Virus record (IMG/VR): IMGVR_UViG_3300020473_000024
Span: 21,012 to 85,011 of that record
Strand: one strand, 5' to 3'
Source of the DNA: a virus
Length of the DNA stretch: 64,000 nt
Shown here: one piece after another, positions 47,401 through 57,111 of the stretch
Layout: every line of letters starts with the position of its first letter
Numbering within the stretch: position 1 is the first letter of the stretch
The notes under the pieces: model-generated
What the model was told of the DNA's origin: nothing
Databases searched by the model: none
Seen by the model: the letters and a program-made list of their open reading frames with translations, nothing else
Program-made: the position numbers and the translations under genes

Positions 47401-47745
47401 ATGTCTAGATTTCGAAAAGGGAAGAGTGGCAACCCTAAAGGAAGACCTAAAGGAAGTCTTAATAAAGATAACCCACAGACAAAACTTAAACAAGCACTTT
47501 CAAATGGTTATGATATTAAAAAGCTAAAAGCTTTAATATTAGAATATATCTCAGACGAAAATACTAAAATGAGTCCTAAGGATATTAAAGACCTTTTGAA
47601 ATTAGCCTTAGATGCAGAAATTAAATTGCTTAGAATAGCTTTCGATCAAGACGAAAAATCAAAGCCACTTAGTGAACATGAAGAAGACTTAGATTTTGAC
47701 GATGATGATGATGATGTTCCAGAGGTGAGTTTGAAAGCTCGTTAG
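47401..47745 (+). CDS. probable terminase small subunit
   Basis: 114 aa. Basic N-terminus FRKGKSGNPKGRPKGSLNKD (GNPxGRPxGS, a DUF5681-type motif often at the start of small terminases), a helical middle and a tail of Asp repeats. Position directly before the large terminase supports the role: DNA recognition for packaging. GGAGGTTGTT precedes the ATG. Confidence 0.72.
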   Translation: MSRFRKGKSGNPKGRPKGSLNKDNPQTKLKQALSNGYDIKKLKALILEYISDENTKMSPKDIKDLLKLALDAEIKLLRIAFDQDEKSKPLSEHEEDLDFDDDDDDVPEVSLKAR

Positions 47746-47754
47746 GAGGTATGA

Positions 47755-49281
47755 TTGAGTAAGAAAGAAAAATCAGTTATTGCTCCTCAAAAAGGGTCTC
47801 AGGAACTAGCTATGAATATCAAAGCCGACCTCATAATCTATGGGGGTGCGGCTGGGTCAGGAAAGTCTCATTTAATGTTAATGAAATCCTTGCCTTATAT
47901 AAATGATCCTAACTACAATGCTTCTTACTTCCGTAGAAACACTAAACAGCTTACTCAGCAAGGTGGTTTGATTAGTGAAGCTAAGAAGATGTACAGACCT
48001 TTCAAACCTAAGTGGCATGGCACAGATAAACAGTTTACTTTTAAATCTGGTGCTACGATAGCATTCAATCACCTTGAGCACGAGAAGCACAAAGAGTCTT
48101 ACCAAGGGGGGCAGTTATCCGCTGTCTTTTTTGATGAACTTACACACTTCTCAGAAGGTCAATTTACCTATCTACTCTCTCGTTTACGTTCTGACGCAGA
48201 TGTAGATGGTTTTGCTTTTGCATCTTGTAACCCTAAGCATGATAGCTGGGTTGTAAAGTGGGTAGAGTGGTGGTTAGATGAAGAGGGCTACCCCGATAAA
48301 GAGAAACAAGGTGTAGTCAGATACTACTATCTTATTGATGAAGTTCCTGTTTTCGCTGACACAGCGGAAGAGCTAAAAGAACTCTATCCTGACAAAGCTA
48401 GGGTATACAATCCTGTTGAAGATACTTACGTGGAAGTTGAACCTAAAACATTTACTTTCATAGCTGGTACAATATTTGATAACCCTATTCTTATTAAAAA
48501 CAACCCAAGATATTTGGCTGAACTTAACTCTTTACCACGAGTGGAGAGAGCACAGCTACTAGATGGTTGTTGGTATGCTATACCAGAGGCTTCGGGCTAC
48601 TTCAAAAGAGATTGGCTACGAAAAGCCAGTTGCCCTCCTTTAGGGTGTAGAGAGGTAAGAGCTTGGGATAAGGCTTCAACAGAGCCTAGTGAGGTAAATC
48701 GCTATCCCGATTTTACAGCATCGATTAAAATGCTTAAAGACAAAAATGATGAGTATTACATTCTAGGTGATTACTGTCCTACTAACTTCGATAAAAAAGA
48801 ACCTGATATAAAAGGTCGTTTTAGGAGAAGATCTGGTGACAGGGATAATATAATTCTTGCTCAAGCAAAACATGATGGTGAGGATTGTATCATAGTGATG
48901 CCTCAAGATGCTGGTCAAGCTGGAGCTACAGAGTTCCAAGAAAGTAGTAAGAAACTTATAAATGAAGGGTTTGTTGTAAAGAAAGACCCTACTCCTACAC
49001 AAAGAAGTAAGTTAAATAGGTTTACTCCTTTCGCCAGTGCTTGTGAGAATGGTCTCGTTCATATAATCGAGAGTAGCTTTCCTGATAAGAGAACTTTAGA
49101 GTATTTCTATAAAGAGCTTGAGATGTTTGATGGAGAACGGTCTAGCTCAAGCAGGAAAGATGATGTTGTTGACTGTACAGCCTCGGCATTTAATTACTTG
49201 GCTCGCCAAAAGGTTTTGCCGAAATTCGGGCTAGGTAGTACCAGAACAAGTACAAAAATTTCTAGTTTAAAAAGAACTTAA
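47755..49281 (+). CDS. terminase large subunit (packaging ATPase/nuclease)
   Basis: 508 aa, usual TerL length. Walker A IYGGAAGSGKSH near residue 30-41, SYFRRNTKQL, Walker B SAVFFDELTH, CNPKHDSWVVKW (coupling motif) and a C-terminal nuclease region with YYILGDYC and PQDAGQAGAT. It is the DNA-pumping motor and cuts concatemers. TTG start at 47755 with AGGAGG 5 nt upstream; an ATG at 47751 stops after three codons. Confidence 0.95.
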   Translation: MSKKEKSVIAPQKGSQELAMNIKADLIIYGGAAGSGKSHLMLMKSLPYINDPNYNASYFRRNTKQLTQQGGLISEAKKMYRPFKPKWHGTDKQFTFKSGATIAFNHLEHEKHKESYQGGQLSAVFFDELTHFSEGQFTYLLSRLRSDADVDGFAFASCNPKHDSWVVKWVEWWLDEEGYPDKEKQGVVRYYYLIDEVPVFADTAEELKELYPDKARVYNPVEDTYVEVEPKTFTFIAGTIFDNPILIKNNPRYLAELNSLPRVERAQLLDGCWYAIPEASGYFKRDWLRKASCPPLGCREVRAWDKASTEPSEVNRYPDFTASIKMLKDKNDEYYILGDYCPTNFDKKEPDIKGRFRRRSGDRDNIILAQAKHDGEDCIIVMPQDAGQAGATEFQESSKKLINEGFVVKKDPTPTQRSKLNRFTPFASACENGLVHIIESSFPDKRTLEYFYKELEMFDGERSSSSRKDDVVDCTASAFNYLARQKVLPKFGLGSTRTSTKISSLKRT

Positions 49282-49293
49282 TGAGAGGAAAAT

Positions 49294-50757
49294 ATGGCAG
49301 ATAAAACCAATGTTCTCTCAGACACAAATTTAAACCCACCTACTTCTAGGATGCGTTTATCTGCTATGACTCTTCCGAGTTTGAAGATCAACAGTGGACA
49401 GATTTACGAAGAAGCCCGAAGAGAGCTTCGCTATCCAGAGTGTATCCCTATCTATAAAGAGATGTCGTTAGAGCCAGTAATAGCCTCTGCAACCTCTCTT
49501 ATTGAGATTTTGATATCAAGGGCTAAATGGGAAGTAAAAACCCCTAAGGACGCTCCTAAAGAGGAAAAGGATAGAGCTGAGTTCATTAGCTACTGCCTTG
49601 ATAATATGGAACGGGATTGGTCGGAATACATTATTGAAATTCTAGGCTATATCACATGGGGTTTCCAGTGCGCTGAGAAAATTTACAGCAAGGTAGAGAA
49701 AGGTGAGTATAAAGGTAAACTAGCCATATCTGACCTTAGATTTGTTTCTCCAGAAACGATCAGTAAATGGTTGTATTTTGTAGATTCAGGAAGGCTAGCA
49801 GGGTTTAGACAAGACTTTTCTAGAATATCTTCTGATTTCTCAACCGCCAGAACTCTAGGAGAAAAACAGGGAGCTTTCCGTGATATCCCTCGTAAAAAGT
49901 TTATGTTATTCAGGTACAATGCGAGGTTAGATAACCCACAAGGTAATAGCCCTTTAAAGAGTTGTTACGTTCCTTGGAAACATAAGATAGCGGCTGAGGA
50001 TTTTGAACTCATAGCTCTACAAAGAAATTATGGCGGCATCCCTAAGTTGGGTGTTGACGCAGATTTCTTGGCTAAAGCCAGTGATGAGGAGTCTAACGAG
50101 TATAGCGTACTTCAAGAGATGAAACGCCAAGCGGCTGACTTTACAGCTGGGGAACAGGCATACGTTATGATGCCTATTGCTTATGATGATAATGGTAAAC
50201 AACTGTTCACGTATGACCTTCTTAACTCCGAAGGAAGCACTAATAAAGACAGTGATACTATAATCGTTCGTAACGAAAATAAAATGCTAATGGCTTTCTT
50301 GGCTGATGTTCTTAAGTTAGGAACAGAGAGTCATGGTAGTTATGCTTTAGCAGATAGTAAGACTAACTTACTAGCTATGGGTGTTGAACATCACTTGAGT
50401 TTAATCCAGTCAGTCCTAAATAAAGACATGATTAGACAACTATATGCTATCAATGGTTGGGAATACAACAGTAAAACATCTGCAAGATTACAGTATGGTG
50501 ATTTAGAGAAACCTGATTTGGAAGCTCTTGGTAAATACATCCAACGTGTAGTTAGTGTAGGTGCTGTAAGAGCTAACAAAGAGTTAGAGAGAAAGCTTTT
50601 AGACGATGTGGGTATCGAGACTGTTGAAGACGAAGATCTCGACTTAATCGAAACACAAAGCAACTCTAGAGCTGGAGAATCTGATGGCACTTCTGGAACA
50701 GGAGATAGCCAAAGCGGTGGCTCTAATTCTGACAACAATGCTGATAATGCAGACTAG
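49294..50757 (+). CDS. portal protein
   Basis: 487 aa. PECIPIYKEMSLEPVIASAT, AKWEVKTPKD, GYITWGFQCAEKIY and RYNARLDNPQGNSPLKSCYV fit the DUF935/portal family. Forms the dodecameric DNA entry ring at one capsid vertex. The C-terminus is a disordered Ser/Gly/Asp-rich tail. Position after TerL supports it. Confidence 0.9.
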   Translation: MADKTNVLSDTNLNPPTSRMRLSAMTLPSLKINSGQIYEEARRELRYPECIPIYKEMSLEPVIASATSLIEILISRAKWEVKTPKDAPKEEKDRAEFISYCLDNMERDWSEYIIEILGYITWGFQCAEKIYSKVEKGEYKGKLAISDLRFVSPETISKWLYFVDSGRLAGFRQDFSRISSDFSTARTLGEKQGAFRDIPRKKFMLFRYNARLDNPQGNSPLKSCYVPWKHKIAAEDFELIALQRNYGGIPKLGVDADFLAKASDEESNEYSVLQEMKRQAADFTAGEQAYVMMPIAYDDNGKQLFTYDLLNSEGSTNKDSDTIIVRNENKMLMAFLADVLKLGTESHGSYALADSKTNLLAMGVEHHLSLIQSVLNKDMIRQLYAINGWEYNSKTSARLQYGDLEKPDLEALGKYIQRVVSVGAVRANKELERKLLDDVGIETVEDEDLDLIETQSNSRAGESDGTSGTGDSQSGGSNSDNNADNAD

Positions 50758-50765
50758 GAGATCAA

Positions 50766-52046
50766 ATGGCACATGAAGTACCAAGAATCTCTCGTGAAAT
50801 GGTTTTTAACACACCTCACCTGATCGCTCAAGATCAGTTTTCAAGTGTTATCAACTACCTCGAAGATCGTCCTAATGGTCTTATGACCAAGGAAGAACTT
50901 TCTCTTGCGAGAGACTTACGGGAAGAAAAGAAAAAGTTAAATCTAGGTGAGACTGACGTAGCCGTTATTGAGGTTAGCGGAGCACTTACTTATAGAGAGA
51001 CTCTATTTGGTGCGCTTTGTGGGATGTCTTCTTACGAAGGTATCCTATCTCAAATGAGAAAAGCGGCTAAAGAAGGTTATGAAGTAGTTGTTCTTAATGT
51101 AGATTCAGGTGGGGGACAGGCTTATCGAGCTTTTGAAACCGCACAAGATCTTCGTAGAATAGCTGATGAAAATAATATTAAGCTTATTGCTTATGTTGAT
51201 GGTATTTCCGCTTCTGCGGCATACGCACTTTCCGTCTCTGCTGATGAGATTATTATAAATCCTTATGCAGAAGTCGGGAGTATCGGGGTATTGACTAGGT
51301 TAGTTAACACCTCGGAGATGGAGAAAAAGGAAGGTATTGAGACTACTTATGTTTATGCTGGTGGTCAGAAAATTCCTTTTGACGCTGAGGGCAAATGGAC
51401 TGAGAGTTTCTTAAAAGACCTCCAGCAAAAGGTGGACAATCTCTACGCAGATTTTGTTAGCCACGTAGCTGAACTAAGAGGTGTTTCAGAGGAATCAGTA
51501 AGATCCACCGAAGCTAAGATGTTTGGTAGTAAGGAAGCTCTAGAACTTTCTCTAGCCGATAAAGTTATGGGTGGAGATGAGTTTGCTAATTACCTAGCTG
51601 ACTTAGTTAACGGAACAGAAGATACCAAGCCTATGAATACAACTGACACTACTAAAGAGGAACAAATGTCGGATAATACAGAAAAACCAAGCGTGGACAT
51701 GAGCGAATTTGAAAAACTTCAAGCTCAGATGGCGCAAATGGCAGAGCAAAATGAGGCTCTTGCCGCAGAACTTAATAAGAACAAACTAGGTAAAGTTGAA
51801 GAAGCTCTAGCTGAGTTCTCTTTTATCGAGAACGGTTCTGAATTAGCACAAATCCTTTTCGGAATGAAATCAGAAGACAAAGACGTTGTAATGAGTGTTT
51901 TACAAAAAGCACAGACAGCTCTAGAAGCTACTACAACTGAGTCTCTCACCACTGATGAAGAGCCTGAAGAGCCTTTAAGCGTAAAAGCAGGAAGTAAAGA
52001 AGCTACTCGCGCTTACCTTGAACAGTTAACAAATAAAGCTAAGTAA
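50766..52046 (+). CDS. head maturation protease (S49/SppA-like) fused to scaffold domain
   Basis: 426 aa. VAVIEVSGALTYRETLFGA, LNVDSGGGQAYRAFETA, DGISASAAYALSVSADEI (nucleophilic Ser) and EVGSIGVLTRL are S49 peptidase motifs, as in lambda gpC. After about residue 300 a coiled coil (FEKLQAQMAQMAEQNEALAA) looks like a scaffold. Cleaves scaffold during head assembly. GGAGATCAA precedes the ATG. Confidence 0.92.
   Translation: MAHEVPRISREMVFNTPHLIAQDQFSSVINYLEDRPNGLMTKEELSLARDLREEKKKLNLGETDVAVIEVSGALTYRETLFGALCGMSSYEGILSQMRKAAKEGYEVVVLNVDSGGGQAYRAFETAQDLRRIADENNIKLIAYVDGISASAAYALSVSADEIIINPYAEVGSIGVLTRLVNTSEMEKKEGIETTYVYAGGQKIPFDAEGKWTESFLKDLQQKVDNLYADFVSHVAELRGVSEESVRSTEAKMFGSKEALELSLADKVMGGDEFANYLADLVNGTEDTKPMNTTDTTKEEQMSDNTEKPSVDMSEFEKLQAQMAQMAEQNEALAAELNKNKLGKVEEALAEFSFIENGSELAQILFGMKSEDKDVVMSVLQKAQTALEATTTESLTTDEEPEEPLSVKAGSKEATRAYLEQLTNKAK
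51666..52046 (+). CDS. nested scaffold protein (internal start)
   Basis: In-frame ATG at 51666 inside the protease gene, preceded by AAGAGGAACAA (GAGG with 5 nt spacing). It would give a 126-aa protein starting MSDNTEKPSVDMSEFE, the coiled-coil scaffold part alone, like lambda Nu3 inside C. Inferred from the ribosome site and family precedent. Confidence 0.6.
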   Translation: MSDNTEKPSVDMSEFEKLQAQMAQMAEQNEALAAELNKNKLGKVEEALAEFSFIENGSELAQILFGMKSEDKDVVMSVLQKAQTALEATTTESLTTDEEPEEPLSVKAGSKEATRAYLEQLTNKAK

Positions 52047-52058
52047 TAGGAGATACTA

Positions 52059-52454
52059 ATGCCAGTAACAGCTTTTGAACCAAAGCGTTTGAGTGATCTT
52101 TTGAAGTTCACCGAGGAAGACGCACTTGATAAAGGTTATATCCTTGACTTCGTTACTGTTAATGAGTCTGCCGCTACTGACTATGAAATTGGTATGTTGG
52201 TAGGTCAAGTAACAGCTAACAGTAAATACAAAATCTCTGATCCGAATGCTACGGACGGTTCAGAAGATATCGCTTTTGTTGTGCTTGAGAACATCTCTGT
52301 TCCAGCCACAACTGACACTCAAGTAAAAGTGCTTGTTCGTGGTAAAGCTACTGTAGCTGATGATGCTCTTGTTCTAGGTGATCACACCTTGGCAGATGCA
52401 ACAGCGGCTCTTAACGCTATGAACCCACCAGTCCTTGTTGACGAACAAGTATAA
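52059..52454 (+). CDS. head decoration protein
   Basis: 131 aa. MPVTAFEPKRLSDLLKFTEE..., beta-rich with IGMLVGQVTANSKYKISDPN and VKVLVRGKATVADDALVLG, the pattern of lambda gpD-type capsid stabilisers. Lies between scaffold and major capsid genes, as expected. GGAGATACTA precedes the ATG. Confidence 0.85.
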   Translation: MPVTAFEPKRLSDLLKFTEEDALDKGYILDFVTVNESAATDYEIGMLVGQVTANSKYKISDPNATDGSEDIAFVVLENISVPATTDTQVKVLVRGKATVADDALVLGDHTLADATAALNAMNPPVLVDEQV

Positions 52455-52468
52455 GGAGAACTTAAATA

Positions 52469-53497
52469 ATGTCTCAAGTAGAAAACTTTGATTATAATGA
52501 TTACACAGATGAGATGATCAACATTCCTAACCAGTGGAACTTGATCAACCAGCTGGGGATCTTCACTGAAGAGGGTGTTACCACTAAGACTGTTCAGTTC
52601 GATGAAACCAGTATGACTCTTGTGTTAATCGAAGATAAGCCTCGTGGTAAACGCGATCAGGTTAACAAAGAACAGTACAGCAAATTGCACACTGTAGGTA
52701 TCCCTCACTTCCCGTTTGATGATGTGATTCGTCCACAAGACGTTATTGGTCGCAGACGTGCTGGTACTAAGGATCAGCCTGACAACGTAGCAAATGTACG
52801 TGCTAAGAAAATGATCCGTATGCGTAGATCATGGTCTGCTACTATCGAGTACGCTCGTATGCAAGCAATCATGGGTAACGTTTACAACCCTAACGGAACT
52901 AACGATGTACAGTCTTGGTTCACTGAGATGGATGTTACACAGAACACTGTTGACTTCGACTTTGGTGATAATGCGGCTGACTTAGTTGAGAAGATTGAAG
53001 AAGGTTTTGCTTTCTCTCAAGACAATCTATTGTCTGGTGAAATTGCTACAGACTTTATCGCAATCTGTTCTCCACAGTTCTTCTCTGCGTTGATCAAGCA
53101 CCCTTCAATCAAGGAAGCTTATAAATACTACAGCTCAAGCCAAGAGCCTCTGCGTAATCGCTTGACAAGTGGTATTGATGGACGTTTCCGTGAGTTCGAT
53201 TATGGTGGTGTTCGTTTCATCGAGTACCGTGGCAGTTACCCTGACAAATCAGGTAATAACCAGCCAATCGTACCAGCTGGGGATGCTTACCTATTACCAT
53301 TAGGTACTACTGACACCTTTATGACCTACTATGCTCCACCAGAGCGTTTTGGTTATGAGCATACAATGGGTGAATCTCAGTATATGTGGGAATGGGTCGG
53401 TGAACGTGGTCATCAAATCGATCTAGAGAGTGAGAGTAACTTCTTGAACGTAAACCGTAGACCACAATGCGTTGTTCGTTTATTCTCTTCTACCTAA
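52469..53497 (+). CDS. major capsid protein (lambda gpE family)
   Basis: 342 aa, family length. TKTVQFDETSMTLVLIEDKP, GIPHFPFDDVIRPQDVIGRR, RMRRSWSATIEYARMQAIMG and the C-terminal AGDAYLLPLGTTDTFMTYYAP and NVNRRPQCVVRL fit the phage capsid E family. More codons end in C or G than in nearby genes, as expected for a highly expressed protein. A terminator follows. Confidence 0.93.
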   Translation: MSQVENFDYNDYTDEMINIPNQWNLINQLGIFTEEGVTTKTVQFDETSMTLVLIEDKPRGKRDQVNKEQYSKLHTVGIPHFPFDDVIRPQDVIGRRRAGTKDQPDNVANVRAKKMIRMRRSWSATIEYARMQAIMGNVYNPNGTNDVQSWFTEMDVTQNTVDFDFGDNAADLVEKIEEGFAFSQDNLLSGEIATDFIAICSPQFFSALIKHPSIKEAYKYYSSSQEPLRNRLTSGIDGRFREFDYGGVRFIEYRGSYPDKSGNNQPIVPAGDAYLLPLGTTDTFMTYYAPPERFGYEHTMGESQYMWEWVGERGHQIDLESESNFLNVNRRPQCVVRLFSST

Positions 53498-53511
53498 TCA
53501 ACTAATATAAG

Positions 53512-53552
53512 GAGAGGAGGGATGGGATAAGCCCTCCCTCCTATATTTTTAA
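53512..53552 (+). terminator. terminator after the capsid gene
   Basis: GGAGGG-(10 nt)-CCCTCC followed by TCCTATATTTTTAA. Partial termination here would raise capsid mRNA relative to tail genes. It ends at the next start codon. Confidence 0.65.
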
Positions 53553-54088
53553 TGATAGACTTTACAAAGAATAACTCTCATTTATGGCAGATCCTTCAAA
53601 GCTTTCCTATATATTGGACTCTTTTAGGGAAAAGCTACAGAGCTTACGATAGGGACACTATCAATTTAAATGACCCTATGTATTATAAAATCGAGTTCCC
53701 TACAGATAGAAATGTAATACTCTACATGCGGCAACTTGATACACAAGAACAACTACTTACCTACCGTGTACTAATCGGAGGTAGTGATAGTGGAGGGGAA
53801 GTAGACCCCGTAACTATCTTTAATAATAACACTTTTTTCCAATCTTCTAAACCCTCTGGATTAACAATAACTAAGGATGTAACACTTGCTGGTCAACAGA
53901 CAGAAGTTGATTATGCGGTTGTGTATGGTTCAGATATCTCAGGTAGTAGATCATCTGGAGGTCTGAGTCTAGATGGTTTTCCTAGAATCTATGAAGCTGG
54001 TCATCCGCCTGTTTATGTAGAAATTAATACAGATCAGGACGCATCCGACCAAAATTATAGATTAGAATTTCAATGGGTGGAGGCATAA
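53552..54088 (+). CDS. hypothetical virion protein (178 aa)
   Basis: MIDFTKNNSHLWQILQSFPI ... beta-rich with a Gly/Ser stretch (YGSDISGSRSSGGLSLDGF). No clear ribosome site: the start lies at the edge of the terminator's T-run. Position between capsid and head-tail connector suggests a head or neck component. No family recognised. Confidence 0.65.
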   Translation: MIDFTKNNSHLWQILQSFPIYWTLLGKSYRAYDRDTINLNDPMYYKIEFPTDRNVILYMRQLDTQEQLLTYRVLIGGSDSGGEVDPVTIFNNNTFFQSSKPSGLTITKDVTLAGQQTEVDYAVVYGSDISGSRSSGGLSLDGFPRIYEAGHPPVYVEINTDQDASDQNYRLEFQWVEA

Positions 54089-54549
54089 TGCTAGATATTG
54101 ATTTATCCAACCCGACAAATAAAGTAAGAGCTATTATAGGTGACTGGGATACGCAGTATATAACAGATGCCAACATTGATTACTTACTACAAGAGAATAA
54201 CAATGACATTCTCTTAGCGGCTGATGAAGCCCTTTCTTTAATTTTAAGTAACGTTGCCATGTACTCCAGAGAGGAAGTAGGTGACGTTAGAATTTACTGG
54301 AACGAAGTTTACAACCAGTTAAAAGATAGAAAAGATAGTCTTAAAAAAGACGTTCTTTACTCTAAATCTAAAAATTTATTTACTTTCGGAGGTACTACAA
54401 AATCAGAGGTTAGGCGAGTTAATCGTTCCCCTGAATCAACAAAAGTATCTTTAACAAACCATGAGTTTGAAGGACTCCTTAAACGTATGCGTTGCCTACC
54501 TACGGATGAGCCTTATAAGCTCTGCTGGGGCGATGGCTATGTCTATTGA
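54088..54549 (+). CDS. head-tail connector / adaptor (gp6-like)
   Basis: 153 aa. MLDIDLSNPTNKVRAIIGDW...YITDANIDYLLQENNND, helical, LAADEALSLILSNVAMYSRE: typical of HK97 gp6-like connectors. GGTGGAGGC before ATG 54088, which overlaps the previous stop (TAATG). Binds the portal to extend the channel. Confidence 0.75.
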   Translation: MLDIDLSNPTNKVRAIIGDWDTQYITDANIDYLLQENNNDILLAADEALSLILSNVAMYSREEVGDVRIYWNEVYNQLKDRKDSLKKDVLYSKSKNLFTFGGTTKSEVRRVNRSPESTKVSLTNHEFEGLLKRMRCLPTDEPYKLCWGDGYVY

Positions 54550-55027
54550 GATAGTTAGAAAGACAAGAAACTTAGAGAAACTAATTGACAGAATACAGAA
54601 AACAAGAGGTAAGACTGTAGAGACAGGCTACTTCCAAGAGCAGGGCGTACACTCGGAGTATGGGATTCCTTATGGAAGACTAATGCAAATACACGAGTTT
54701 GGTATGTTTGGTTTACCAGAACGTCCTGTACAGCTCCCTACACAGAGATATATGAAAAACACATACTCTGGCTGGGCTATAAACATAAAACGCTACCTAC
54801 AAGGCACTGTGAAGCTGGAAAATGCGCTCTTTGATATAGGGGATAGAGCTTCTTCTTATGCTAAGGGTGTTTTTGGAGATCCTTTCAAGTTAGAGCCTAA
54901 TGCTCAATCAACTGTTGAAGAAAAAGGAAGTAATACGCCTCTTGTAGACACTGGAGAACTAAGAGATAAGTGGGCTTTTAGAACCTCTTATTCTGGAATA
55001 ATTACCAACTCAAGTTATGGAGGGTAG
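54539..55027 (+). CDS. neck protein, HK97 gp10-like
   Basis: 162 aa. SIEIVRKTRNLEKLIDRIQK, GYFQEQGVHSEYGIPYGRLM, QIHEFGMFGLPERPVQLPTQ, PLVDTGELRDKWAFRTS: the IHEFG...PERP...DTG pattern of the HK97 gp10 / virion morphogenesis family. ATG 54539 has GGGG 8 nt upstream; ATG 54533 is closer than usable. Overlaps the previous gene by 11 nt. Confidence 0.8.
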   Translation: MSIEIVRKTRNLEKLIDRIQKTRGKTVETGYFQEQGVHSEYGIPYGRLMQIHEFGMFGLPERPVQLPTQRYMKNTYSGWAINIKRYLQGTVKLENALFDIGDRASSYAKGVFGDPFKLEPNAQSTVEEKGSNTPLVDTGELRDKWAFRTSYSGIITNSSYGG

Positions 55028-55405
55028 ATGTACACAAGATTATTAACCACCCATACCTTAGAGTTTATACGTAAAGCCACAGATGGTGGATATAATGATG
55101 ATGGGGACTGGGTGGAAGGAACGGCTCAACCCCCATTCGAAGAAAAAGGTAGTTTGCAACCATTCCAAAAAGGTAAATCTAAAGTAGATCTACCAAAAGG
55201 TGTAACAGCAAAAGATGTAAGGTTATTTTACACCAAAGCTGATTTGCTTATTGCTGATGAATACTTAGACCAAGAGGCTGATAAAACAACTATTGAAGGA
55301 ATACCGTACCAAGTCTGGCATATTGAGCCTTGGAAGGGGTATGGGCTAAGGTCAGGGCATAATAAAGTCTTTCTAGTCAGGGAGGATAAAATGAATGGCT
55401 CTTAA
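55028..55405 (+). CDS. head closure / tail connector protein
   Basis: 125 aa. GGYNDDGDWVEGTAQPPFEE then KGSLQPFQKGKSKVDLPKGV and a beta-rich end: like head-closure (gp16/FII-type) proteins of myophages. Starts right after the previous stop. Assignment by position and pattern. Confidence 0.65.
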   Translation: MYTRLLTTHTLEFIRKATDGGYNDDGDWVEGTAQPPFEEKGSLQPFQKGKSKVDLPKGVTAKDVRLFYTKADLLIADEYLDQEADKTTIEGIPYQVWHIEPWKGYGLRSGHNKVFLVREDKMNGS

Positions 55406-55985
55406 TATTAACGCTTTACAAACAGCTTTTGTAAGGACATTGAATGAGCTTGTAGGAAAGGATGCCGATCCTAGTAGACAGTTATTTACCTCTCCAGTTA
55501 TAAAAGCTAGGAAAGGTGGTGTTAGACCCGACTACCCTTATGTTGTTGTTGATAAAGCTTCTTTCACCAACTATGGGCTTAATGGTGTTTACTCTGAAGG
55601 TTTTAATGAAGACGGTTACTTTGAAAGGAAGACAAATTATAAAGTGCCTATTGTACTAGTTGTACACGGGGGTACTGATGATGATGTTCAAATGATAGCC
55701 CAAGAAATACGCGATACTCTTAACAGAGAGTATGGTAGACAAAAACTTTATGAAGAATTTGATGCTGGATTACTTTACATATCAGCTCCCTCGTTTTCTT
55801 CTGCTTTCCTAAACACAGACTACGAAGAAGTCAGTAGGATGGTTGTGGAACTTTCAATAACGGATGTCTTCATTGAAGATAATCCTAACATTCCGTCAAC
55901 AGATGTTATAGAAGACATCTCTGTGGATGGTGTCGTGGAGGATAATGATCAGTCCTCTGATGAAATAAATATAGATATCCCTTAA
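55395..55985 (+). CDS. tail completion / neck protein
   Basis: 196 aa. PVIKARKGGVRPDYPYVVVD, YKVPIVLVVHGGTDDDVQMI, AQEIRDTLNREYGRQKLYEE: resembles phage neck proteins of the LIC_12616 type placed before the sheath gene. Acidic tail of Asp/Ser/Val. Overlaps the preceding gene by 11 nt. Confidence 0.72.
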   Translation: MALNINALQTAFVRTLNELVGKDADPSRQLFTSPVIKARKGGVRPDYPYVVVDKASFTNYGLNGVYSEGFNEDGYFERKTNYKVPIVLVVHGGTDDDVQMIAQEIRDTLNREYGRQKLYEEFDAGLLYISAPSFSSAFLNTDYEEVSRMVVELSITDVFIEDNPNIPSTDVIEDISVDGVVEDNDQSSDEINIDIP

Positions 55986-55996
55986 GGAGATTATTA

Positions 55997-57100
55997 ATGG
56001 CATATAGACCTATTGTTGAGGTTGATATCACATTACAGGCATCGGGAATTACCGCACAAGGTTTTGGTACTCCGTTGTTTATTGCTGATATTGACACTGA
56101 CACCTCTCCTGATCCTTTGGGTTCAGGTGTTAGGGTAAAAACCTATTCAGATTTAGAAGAAGTAGAGGCTGATTTCGCAACTACTGATAATGCTTATAAA
56201 GCGGCTCAAGCTTTTTTCAGCTACACGCCTCGCTTACCACAGATTAAGATTGGTTATCGAGATATCGGAACAGCTGATGAAACAGTCACAGAAGCTCTCT
56301 CGGCTATTAGAGCAGATGATAGTGACTTCTACTTTGTCACAGCCGAGACTCACGATTCCGCAGAAATTGAAGAATTAGCTACAGCGGTAGAGGCGAGTAT
56401 AGGCTTTTATTTCTTCTCCTATGGAGAGTCGGATGCACTTACTGTGTATGATGAAGGTGTCTCCACAGACGCTTTAGCACTAGTGAAAGAAGGCAACTTC
56501 TTAAGAACTAAAGGTTTCTTCCATCACGAAGCAGATACTATCTTCCCTGAGTGTGATTTTATTGCTCGTAATGCAACATACTTAGCTGGTAGTGTATCTT
56601 GGGCTAACTTACAATTATCTGTGTCAGCCTCCCAAGACCCTGCAACAGGTAAGCCTCTCACTACTACTCAGAAAGGCTATTTAGAAGACAGAGATGCAAC
56701 TTACACTGAGCGTGTATTTGGTCAGACTATTGTAACTCGTAACTCGTTCACTGCTTCTGGTGTTCATCACATTGATGATATCCACGGCTCAGACGCTTTA
56801 CAAGAAGACCTTAATGTTGAACTGGCTGGACTATTGCTAAGACAACAGGGTGGTAAGATCCCTTATACAAATACAGGTATCACCCAAATTTACAACATTG
56901 TAGATAACGTACTTAATAGATACTCTTCTAATCCACGTAATTTTATTAATAATAATTACGTATTGGATTTTAAAATGGCTAATCAAGTTCCTGTTGCTGA
57001 CAAAGAAGCAAGAGTTTACCGTTCAGGTACTTTCAGAGCAGAGCTTCAAGGAGCTATTGAAGGTGCTAGTATCAGCGGTACAGTTACAGTACAACTATAA
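55997..57100 (+). CDS. tail sheath protein (DUF3383 type)
   Basis: 367 aa. MAYRPIVEVDITLQASGITA, GTPLFIADIDT, AAQAFFSYTPRLPQIKIGYR and the C-terminal SGTFRAELQGAIEGASISGT fit DUF3383 sheath subunits. It forms the contractile outer layer and identifies the phage as a myovirus. GGAGATTATTA precedes the ATG. Confidence 0.9.
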   Translation: MAYRPIVEVDITLQASGITAQGFGTPLFIADIDTDTSPDPLGSGVRVKTYSDLEEVEADFATTDNAYKAAQAFFSYTPRLPQIKIGYRDIGTADETVTEALSAIRADDSDFYFVTAETHDSAEIEELATAVEASIGFYFFSYGESDALTVYDEGVSTDALALVKEGNFLRTKGFFHHEADTIFPECDFIARNATYLAGSVSWANLQLSVSASQDPATGKPLTTTQKGYLEDRDATYTERVFGQTIVTRNSFTASGVHHIDDIHGSDALQEDLNVELAGLLLRQQGGKIPYTNTGITQIYNIVDNVLNRYSSNPRNFINNNYVLDFKMANQVPVADKEARVYRSGTFRAELQGAIEGASISGTVTVQL

Positions 57101-57111
57101 GGAGATAAGAT

